A stretch of 64,000 nt of DNA, from assembly GCF_000005505.3 (NCBI RefSeq), contig NC_016133.3:15314001-15378000 (forward strand). The letters run 5' to 3'. The notes below the pieces were generated by a model. It was given only the letters and a program-made list of their open reading frames with translations. It searched no databases and was not told where the DNA came from. Positions within the stretch are counted from its first letter, which is position 1; every line of letters begins with the position of its first letter. Positions 56,271 to 64,000 of the stretch are shown here, one piece after another. A program made the position numbers and the translations under genes. This DNA comes from Brachypodium distachyon. Its lineage: Eukaryota; Streptophyta; Magnoliopsida; Poales; Poaceae.

Positions 56271-56636
56271 AAAATCTAATTGGACGGATGTTTCACGACT
56301 CGGTTCTAATTCTATGAATGAAACTATATCTGCAAAATCTAAAATTATGCACCACTTATCGTGTTTAGCCCTAGTCATTTGGTTGCGTTTTGTTAGTGCA
56401 TGAAGCTTGACATAAACCTCCGAGACAACCAAAAGGCCTTATACATAAACATGCAAGCCTAACAGGATTTGAACAATCCTGCCTACATGGGAAACGATTT
56501 GTATCACTCGAAGGATCCATCCGTCGGACATATATGTCGTGTGCCTCCAGCCTTGTGTTGCAAGGATCCATCGGGTGCCTTCAGCCTTTACATGTAGCAT
56601 ACAGCCTCATACCACACGGTTGCCCTCGCGCACGCC

Positions 56637-56864
56637 GTGGTGCCTCCCACGCCCTTGGCGCACCGTCGTCGTTGCCCATTGCGACCTCGTGAGCCACCGC
56701 TGTCAGAGAAGAAGGGTGTCATGCAGAAGCTCGGTGACCCTGACGCTGCAGCAGATCTGCTGGCGTTGGAAAAGAAGAGTGACATACGACAACAGCCGAG
56801 TGACCCCGATGCTGCAATAGAGGAACCGTTGGCGTCAGAGAAGAGATCGTTTTTGTTTTCTTAG
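56637..56864 (+). other. Small open frame with internal repeat, unassigned
   Basis: A 75-codon frame ending in TAG contains two similar segments: EKKGVMQKLGDPDAAADLLA and EKKSDIRQQPSDPDAAIEEP. It begins with a GTG and has no convincing promoter or homologue. It may be the remnant of a repeat-containing exon. The surrounding 56,280-57,240 is otherwise non-coding. Confidence 0.25.
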
Positions 56865-57508
56865 ATGCTCAAACCTTATTTTTAGCATGTAATTTTTTTT
56901 GCTATGTACGTGAAGGCATTACGTTGCTGTGCTGTGAGGAAACTTGCTTCGATGCTGCAAATGTTGTATAAGGAATTTTATATCATGAGAGACCAATGTT
57001 GCGACGAAACATTACATTTAGAATTTTTGAAGTAGTGTTTGCAAAGAGAAAACTACGATAAACTTTTGACGTCGCAAGCATACAACAAAATTGCAGCATA
57101 CGTAACCCCTCAAAAAAATTTGCAGCATACGAAATTGTCTCGCTACAAGAACGGAATGGATGGGGAAAAAGGGGGATCGGACGAGGCTCTAGTTCCAAAG
57201 ACGCATGCTAATGAATTTGGTCCGGAACTCGAGCGGCCCGTTTGACCGACGGTTCGCGTTTTGTCCAGCTCTCACCCTCCGATCATGATCCCACGGCCCC
57301 AGTTCACTCTGCCCGGCCGTTCTGCTCGAGGGTAATCATCGCCGCCATTAAAAGCGCGCGCCTGGGAAATCGAAAGGCCGCTCCATCTCGCTTCCATAAA
57401 TCGCCTCGCCTCGCTTCCATAAGTACCAAAGCACGCAGCCTGAAGCTAGCTGCACAGACGCCGAGCTCTCTTCGCCACATTTCCTCTTTTCTCTTTCCGA
57501 TCCAGCGA

Positions 57509-60500
57509 ATGGACGGCGTCGCCGTAGTGCCTGCGCCCCCGGCGCCGCCGGTGGATGCCCGGGACTGGTCGGAGCTCCCTCTGGACGTGCTCAGCTTCCT
57601 GTTCGGCGACAAGCTGGGCGTCGTGGACGTTCTCATGGGCGCCGGCCTGGTGTGCCGCTCGTGGCTCCAGCCCGCCAAGGAGCCCGACGTGTGGCGGACC
57701 GTCGAATTGGCGCACTGCGACGTCTTCGGGCCCAATGCCCGGTTCCGTGACCTGTTGGCCATGGCCAAGGCGGCCGTGGACCGCTCCGGCGGCCGGCTCG
57801 AGGTGTTCGCCGGCGAGGGGTTTGTTACCAACGGGCTCCTCCACTATATCGCGGGGAGGTACACACACTCGTTCTCTGACCTTGATTATATTTGTCAGTG
57901 CTACTGTAATACGGAGTACATAAGTACATTTGTGTTCCATCAATACTGTGATACCAATATGGTCTTCTCAAGAAAATGCATGCAGCAATAGGATTTCAAC
58001 CAAGGTCCAAGAAGGCAAGAACTATATTATCTGAGTATATAGCTAACTAAATTAGGCCATGCATCAATGATCAATGCTGCATGCCATTGTAAGCTTAAGA
58101 CCAAATCGAATCCGTTTCTGGTTAGAAGTCAAGTCCGTTTAGGTGTAGGTCTCGTATTCAGTGTTCTAGTCTAATTGCATCTTGCCGTGTATATATGCAT
58201 GTATACGGTACCCTGTAAGTTAATCCCAGAAAATAAGAAAAAGAGAGAGCAGGCTCGACAAGGGCCTGTAGCCATACCAAAATCAATATTCTCCTGTGTG
58301 TGCGTCACGCGAGTACTACTGGTGCTAGCTGCTAATCGATTTGCTTGCTGGGCAGTTTTGTACGTGTGTGTCTCGCCAGAGTTCATCGGCTCGTCGGAAA
58401 GTACTCAACGTGTGCGTTGCTTGTTGTTACTGCGTGACAGAGATTTTGGGCTGATTTCCAACATTTGGTATCAGAGCCAAGGTTAATTCGGCAAAACGGT
58501 CCCTAGTACACGGGAGCTATGCCGACGGATGCGAGGACGTCGGGAGCCGCGGCTGGAAGGAACTCAGCACCGGCGACGTTTCCAAGGCTCGATCGCAGCG
58601 ATTACAGCATGTGGGCAATGAAGATGGAGGTGGCTATGGAATCTCAAGAGATCTGGGACGCAGTCGACCCTGGCGGCAACACGTACGCCAAAGGAGCGGC
58701 GAACTATCGCATTGATCGCCTGGCGTTGGCGGCCATTCATGCGGCTATGCCGAACGATGTGCTACAACACCTGAAGGGAAAGAAATCTGCGAAGGATGCA
58801 TGGGATACGATCAAGACCCTACATCAAGGACATGAGCGTGTCCGGGAGGCAAACCTTCAAACCTTGCTGAAGAATTATGAGAGTTTGAAGATGGGAGAAG
58901 ACGAGGCGGTCGACGCGTTCGCAGCGCGTGTAAGGACGCTCGTTAACGGGATCCGCGACCTAGGCGAGACACTCTCCGAGATCTCCGTGGTTAGGCGGTT
59001 CCTACGCACGGCATCACCAAAGTATATCCAGATTGTAACCTCAATCGAGCAGTGTGTCGATCTGAAGACCCTCACGGTGGAGGACTTGGTGGGGCGCTAC
59101 AAGGCACACGATGAACGACTCCGGATGGTGTTTGGAGACCGCAAAGATGATGAGCATCTGATGATGACCCGTGCGCAGTGGTCTGCTATGGCCGCAAGGA
59201 AAACTGGCGATTCGTCATCGTCCAGTGGAAGAAGAGATCAAGCTAAAGGAGGAGGTCGAGCACAAGCAAAGAAAGCTCCTCAAGGTACCGAGGAGAAAGG
59301 TGCGGCCCCCAAGAAAAAGTTTGATCACAAGAAGGTTAGGTGCCACAACTGTGGAATATACGGGCACTTCAAGTCGGAGTGCCGAAAGCCACAGAAAGAG
59401 AAAGCATATATGGCCAGGGAAGAAGATGATGATCCGGCGCTGCTGATGGTAGAGATGTGCGAGCTGATGGAAGAAGGTCAAGAGGAAGTCATTGAGGAGA
59501 AGTCTGAGTCCGTAACCCTTGTTGAAAAGAAAGTCTACCTACATGATAAAGCAAGAGTGAAGGCGGGCAATGTGTGGTACCTTGACACGGGCACTAGCAA
59601 TCACATGACTGGCGACAAAACCCAATTCGCAGAGCTTAACCTAGCGGTGGGTGGCTCGGTGCGTTTTGGAGATGGTTCCACGGTGGCAATACAAGGGCGA
59701 GGCACAGTTCTTTTCGAGACAAGATTTGGCAATCACAAGGTACTAACCGACGTATATTATATCCCCAAGCTGAAAAGCAATATAATCAGTCTTGGTCAAC
59801 TCGAGGAAAGGGGATGTAAAATCGTGTTAGAGGATGGGTACCTGTGGGGCTACGACCGACAACGCAAGCTACTGATGAAGGTCAAGAGGGCAAAGAATCG
59901 CTTGTATATTCTTGACCTAGACAGAACAGAGCCGATCTGTTTGCTAGCTGGTCTTGATGATCCAGCATGGAGGTGGCATGCTCGCTACGGGCACTTGAAT
60001 TTTCACTCGCTTCGACAACTCGGCCAGAAGGACATGGTGGTTGGGATGCCGACGGTGGATCATGTTGAACAAGTGTGCGATGGATGCCTAGTAGGGAAGC
60101 AACGGCGAGCGCCGTTTCCCAGAGAAGCAAAGTACCGGGCAGAGAAGGTACTAGATTTGTTTCACGGTGATCTGTGTGGCCTAGTTTCACCTGCAACCCC
60201 AACCGGCAATCGCTATTTTCTACTCGTGGTAGATGACTACAGTCGGTACATGTGGGTTGTGCTGCTTAAAACGAAAGATCAAGCGTTTCAAGCATTCAAG
60301 AAGATCAAGATTGCTGCTGAAGTAGAAGCAGAGGCAAAGTTGAAGGCTTTTCGGACTGACCGAGGAGGAGAATTCATCTCACATGAGTTTGCTGCATATT
60401 GTGAGGAACATGGCATCAAGCGTTTTCTGACAGCCCCATACACACCGCAGCAAAACGGTGTTGTTGAAAGAAGGAACCAAACCGTGGTAGCAATGGCTCG

Positions 60501-63500
60501 AAGCATGATGATGAGCAAAGGCTTGCCGGGGAGGTTTTGGGGAGAAGCGGTGACTACAGCGGTATACTTGCTAAACCGTGCACCGACAAAAAGTGTCATT
60601 GGCATGACACCCTATGAAGCTTGGTGTGGAAGAAAACCTTCGGTCGATCACCTTCGTACTTTTGGGTGCATGGCACATGTGAAGAATGTTTCTGGACATG
60701 TGGGAAAGCTGGAAGATCGGAGTAAGTCGATGATCTTGATGGGTTATGAAGCAGGCTTAAAGGGACACTCGAAGGCTTATCGTGTGTACGATCCACGAAC
60801 AAGAAAAGGTCACGTGGCACGTGACGTCGTCTTTGAAGAAGAGAGGGCATGGGATTGGTCCTCAAACAAAGAAGAGAATTAACAAAATTCGGATGATATG
60901 TTTGTTGTATCTTACCCTGTCCCTGAGCATGCAGGTCATAACCGTGGAGAAGGCCACGACCATGACGCAGGTGGTGAAGATCCACCAGGAACGTCGCCGG
61001 GCCACGGCGCTACACCGGTGTTCAGCTTCAGTAGAGCACCAGCCTCATCCTCTGCCACGGCAGGATCCGCGGCAGGAACAGCGGCAGGAATCCCTCCCGC
61101 GGCAGGATCCGCGGCAGAAAATTCTGCCACGGCAGAAATCGCGGCAGGAAGATCTGCGTCTGCCACGACGCGAGAAACGGCAGAAAATCCCTCTGCCGCG
61201 GCAGGAGCGAGTGAAGGGGAGGATGCAGCAGCCGGCGGTGACGCTGAAACTTCTACCGCGGCAGCAACCTCTCAAAGGGCATCGACGATGGTACGATCGC
61301 CGGTGCAGACTCGGTTGCGGACTCGACGACCTACGCCCGAACGACTTCGACCTCTATCGGAGTTGTACCCTTCTCCAAAGAAGATGATCCGCAAGACGAA
61401 GACGGTGAAGATGAAGCGCACAACGAAGGAAAGGTGCTTGTTAAGTACCGAAGAACCAACCTCGTTTGAAGAAGCTAGCGAGGAAGAAAGTTGGCGCAAG
61501 GCAATGGAGGAGGAGATGGGATCAATCCAAGATAACAAGACATGGAGCTTGGTTGATCTCCCTGCAGGGCATAAACCCATAGGCCTCAATTGGGTATTCA
61601 AAGTGAAGAAAGACTCCAATGGCAATGTGGTAAAGCACAAAGCACGCTTGGTCGCAAAGGGCTATGTGCAGCAACAAGGCGTTGATTTTGAGGAAGTGTT
61701 CGCTCCAGTCGCAAGGATGGAATCGGTACGGTTGTTGATTGCTTTGGCCGCTCAAGAATCCTGGAAGCTGCATCATATGGATGTGAAATCAGCGTTCTTG
61801 AACGGTGACCTACAAGAAGAAGTATATGTACAACAACCTCCAGGTTTCGTCGAAGGGGGAGCGGAACATAAGGTGTTGCGACTGCACAAGGCATTGTACG
61901 GGCTACGGCAAGCACCGAGGGCATGGAACACCAAGCTGGATGCTACACTGGTGTCCCTCGGATTTGAGAAGAGTCCATTGGAGCATGCTATGTACAAACG
62001 AGGTGATGGGAAGGAACGGCTCTTAGTTGGAGTATATGTTGATGATCTGTTGATCACGGGTGCAGATGAGAGGGAGATTGCAAGATTTAAGAAGCAGATG
62101 CTAGATCTTTTCAAGATGAGTGACCTTGGTTTGTTGAGCTACTACCTCGGGATAGAAGTATGTCAGCGAGGAGACTCAATAACTTTGTGTCAAGAAGCTT
62201 ATGCGAGAAAAATCCTTGAGAAGTGCGGCATGGAAGACTGCAATGCTACCTTGGCACCGATGGAAGCAAGGCATAAATTGAGCAAACACAGCGAAGCAGA
62301 TCCTGTTGATAGTACCGAATATAGAAGTATTGTGGGAAGTCTGAGATACTTGGTGAATACAAGGCCAGATTTGGCATACTCGGTTGGGATCGTTAGTCGA
62401 TTCATGGAGAACCCCACAATAGAACACTTTGCAGCGGTGAAGATGATTTTGCGGTACATCAAAGGAACCCTGAATTATGGGTGTGTTTACTCAAAGAAGA
62501 AAGAGGAGAAGACACAACTAGTCAGGTACAGTGACAGTGATATGGCCGGCGACGTTGATGACCGTAAAAGTACTTCGGGCATGGCGTTTTTCCTAGGTGG
62601 AAATATTGTGAGCTGGATGTCACAGAAGCAGAAGGTTGTGGCTCTATCCTCGTGTGAAGCTGAATACATTGCAGCAGCTACCGCAGCATGCCAGGGAGTG
62701 TGGCTAGAGCGATTGCTTGCTGATCTACTAAACCGAGAACCAGAAAAGTTTGAGTTAAAGATTGACGACAAGTCCACTATATCTCTGTGTAAGAATCCGG
62801 TATTTCATGATAGAAGTAAACATATCGACACCCGATTTCATTACATACGAGGATGCGTGGAAGAAGGCAAGCTTGATGTTGATTATATAAACACAGGTGA
62901 ACAGTTGGCCGACATATTGACGAAGTCTCTTGGAAGGGTGAAGTTTCAGGAGATGAGGAAGAAGATTGGTGTTCATGCTGTCAAGTAATTTTTCGTTTTG
63001 ATCTTAGGGGAAGAATGTAAGCTTAAGACCAAATCGAATCCGTTTCTGGTTAGAAGTCAAGTCCGTTTAGGTGTAGGTCTCGTATTCAGTGTTCTAGTCT
63101 AATTGCATCTTGCCGTGTATATATGCATGTATACGGTACCCTGTAAGTTAATCCCAGAAAATAAGAAAAAGAGAGAGCAGGCTCGACAAGGGCCTGTAGC
63201 CATACCAAAATCAATATTTTCCTGTGTGTGCGTCACGCGAGTACTACTGGTGCTAGCTGCTAATCGATTTGCTTGCTGGGCAGTTTTGTACGTGTGCGTC
63301 TCGCTAGAGTTCATCGGCTCGTCGGAAAGTATTCGACGTGTGCGTTGCTTGTTGTTACTGCATGACAGAGATTTTGGGCTGATTTCCAACAGCCATGTGG
63401 TGTGGTGGTGCCTTTTCAGGTCGCCCGCTCTCAAGACTCTTCGCCTGACAGAGTGCGAATACCTCACCGACAAAGTGTTCATCCAGGTGATGAAGATGAC

Positions 63501-63801
63501 TCCTGTGGCACAGCTGCGTTGTCTCGAGATCGATGATATTGGGATCACGGGCAAAGGACTGTCGGCCATCCTCGACGGCTGTCGTCGCCTTGAGGTCCTC
63601 AAGATGCACAACTGCCACGAGATCCAATTGGACGATGAACTGCGAGCCAAATGTGACAGGATCAAGACCCTGTCTATAACGGATGATCTCTCCGATGGTT
63701 GGTCGGATAGTTATCTTGCGCCTTGTTATGATGATTATGGTGGTGATGACAGCCCTTCCTGGTGTTATGGTTACTATTCAGATTATTCAGATGGTTGGTA
63801 G
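57509..63801 (+). CDS. F-box/LRR protein (FBL23/SKIP19-like), interrupted in its intron by a copia element
   Basis: Exon 1 is 57509-57858 (donor GT at 57859); exon 2 is 63420-63801 (acceptor AG at 63418-63419). The AG|G phase joins them to 243 codons plus stop. The F-box is DWSELPLDVLSFLFGDKLGV through GLVCRSWLQPAKEPDVWRTV (residues about 14-65). Then comes GGRLEVFAGEGFVTNGLLHY, and exon 2 brings LRR-like segments SPALKTLRLTECEYLTDKVF, LRCLEIDDIGITGKGLSAIL and RRLEVLKMHNCHEIQLDDEL, with an Asp/Tyr/Ser-rich tail. Such proteins pair with Skp1 in SCF ubiquitin ligases. Relatives I remember are about 300 residues; here the middle LRRs between VMKM and TPVAQL seem missing. The start is the first ATG in the open frame. 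Without the retrotransposon the intron would be 252 bp. Confidence 0.88.
58088..58463 (+). repeat. 5' LTR of the copia element
   Basis: Starts TGTAAGCTTAAGACC and ends CTGATTTCCAACA. GTGTATATATGCATGTATAC near 58,186-58,205 could supply the TATA box. Confidence 0.97.
58466..58477 (+). other. Primer-binding site (initiator Met tRNA type)
   Basis: TGGTATCAGAGC begins two bases after the 5' LTR. It is complementary to the 3' end of plant initiator tRNA-Met, the usual primer for copia reverse transcription. Confidence 0.95.
58519..62988 (+). pseudogene. Copia Gag-Pol polyprotein, one in-frame stop
   Basis: One reading frame from the ATG at 58519 to TAA at 62986-62988 (about 1,490 codons), broken once by TAA at 60880-60882. 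Order, with residue positions in the first part: Gag (about 20-250), zinc knuckle CHNCGIYGHFKSEC (about 275), protease YLDTGTSNHMTG (about 354), integrase His/Cys motif HARYGHLNFH...CDGC (about 485-530) and Asp-Asp-Glu core (about 549, 611, 648). After the stop come a Ser/Ala/Thr/Arg-rich linker, reverse transcriptase with KARLVAKGYVQQQGVDFEEV and YVDDLLITG, and RNase H with DSDMAGDVDDRKSTSG and SCEAEYIAA. The stop sits between integrase and reverse transcriptase, so reverse transcriptase and RNase H would need read-through. All catalytic motifs are otherwise present. Confidence 0.93.
63006..63015 (+). other. Polypurine tract
   Basis: AGGGGAAGAA immediately precedes the 3' LTR and would prime plus-strand DNA synthesis. 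Confidence 0.9.
63016..63391 (+). repeat. 3' LTR of the copia element
   Basis: Same 376-bp length as the 5' LTR. The six differences cluster in the right half (near 63219, 63298, 63305, 63331, 63334 and 63362). Confidence 0.97.
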
Positions 63802-64000
63802 CTAGACTTGGAGGCAAAGGAAACATTGAATCCTTGGATTACAGCCGGTACCATTTATGATTTATATGCAATGTCGTGTAATGTCTGGTCCAAACTTTGT
63901 GATAATGAATTTGCTAGGGGGGTTCCTTTGCATTCACAAACAGAATACCACTTGCATTTTTAACGTGACCTTTGGATTGTGGATTTTCTACTTGCATGAG
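63802..64000 (+). other. 3' flank of the F-box/LRR gene
   Basis: AT-rich sequence after the stop codon, probably the 3'UTR. TGTCGTGTAATGTCTGG and GATAATGAATTTGC lie about 75-105 bases after the stop, but no textbook AATAAA is seen. Confidence 0.4.

Larger units (their letters stand above)
58088..63391 (+). mobile_element. Ty1/copia LTR retrotransposon, near complete, TSD GCCAT
   Basis: A 5,304-bp element with LTRs at 58088-58463 and 63016-63391 (376 bp each), both TG...CA. Target duplication GCCAT at 58083-58087 and 63392-63396. It contains a primer-binding site, gag-pol and a polypurine tract. The LTRs differ at 6 positions, all transitions (1.6%). At the commonly used grass LTR rate of 1.3e-8 per site per year this is about 0.6 million years, an estimate only. 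It lies in the sense orientation inside the F-box/LRR gene's intron. Confidence 0.97.

Noticed and set aside
56455..56490. tRNA- or SINE-like box (minus-strand GTTCAAATCC)
   Set aside because: A T-arm-like motif alone; no cloverleaf, A box or poly-A/T tail could be drawn.
1..64000. CRISPR arrays, operons, rRNA genes, organelle-derived DNA
   Set aside because: No regularly spaced identical repeats with unique spacers, no bacterial-type gene clusters and no rRNA-like or plastid-like runs were seen.

Overview
This window looks like repeat-rich nuclear DNA of a grass (Poaceae). The evidence is GC-rich coding exons beside AT-rich introns and intergenic DNA, Helitron 3' ends of the grass type (hairpin around GTAGCAACGCACGGG, then CTAG), Tourist- and Stowaway-like MITEs, CACTA and Mutator-like (MULE) elements, long solo LTRs, and plant F-box gene families. 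I cannot name the genus. I see no CRISPR, operon, rRNA or convincing tRNA.

Layout. 1-5.8 kb: two Helitron 3' ends, a Stowaway-like MITE, an unrecognised gene fragment, a GRF-type zinc-finger gene with an early stop, and a solo LTR with a perfect 5-bp target-site duplication (TSD). About 7.3-38.4 kb: one decayed minus-strand MULE transposase gene, split into three blocks by nested insertions whose TSDs are legible. The first is a solo LTR (8118-19572, TSD GAAGA). It holds a CACTA element (8790-15483, TSD GTC), which holds another solo LTR (11514-14851, TSD TCTGT), and separately a further solo LTR (17111-17949). The second is a 16-kb CACTA element (20280-36312, TSD CAA). It holds an LTR (25696-35200, probable TSD AATAT), which holds a gypsy-type fragment carrying an ORF antisense to its own LTR (25766-31651). 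Excising the 16-kb CACTA plus one TSD rejoins the MULE reading frame exactly.

39-64 kb is the genic part. A cytosolic tyrosyl-tRNA synthetase gene lies on the minus strand (coding 45837 down to at least 41782). A minus-strand F-box/PP2-B lectin-type gene has exons at 52281-51845 and 47032-46582; its 4.8-kb intron contains a Helitron 3' end, a fragment of a mitochondrial adrenodoxin/ferredoxin reductase gene, and a TIR element. Then come a MITE and a pair of abutting Pack-MULE-like elements (53625-56270) flanked by a 9-bp direct repeat. Last is a plus-strand F-box/LRR gene (exons 57509-57858 and 63420-63801) whose single intron holds a nearly complete, young Ty1/copia retrotransposon (58088-63391, TSD GCCAT, LTRs differing at 6 of 376 bases).

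The host genes are TyrRS (translation) and two F-box proteins (substrate receptors of SCF ubiquitin ligases). They do not form a pathway. What stands out is how legible the insertion history is, and that three host genes keep open, spliceable frames around transposons or duplications in their introns. Positions and reading frames were read by eye; family names are from memory of protein families and were not searched.
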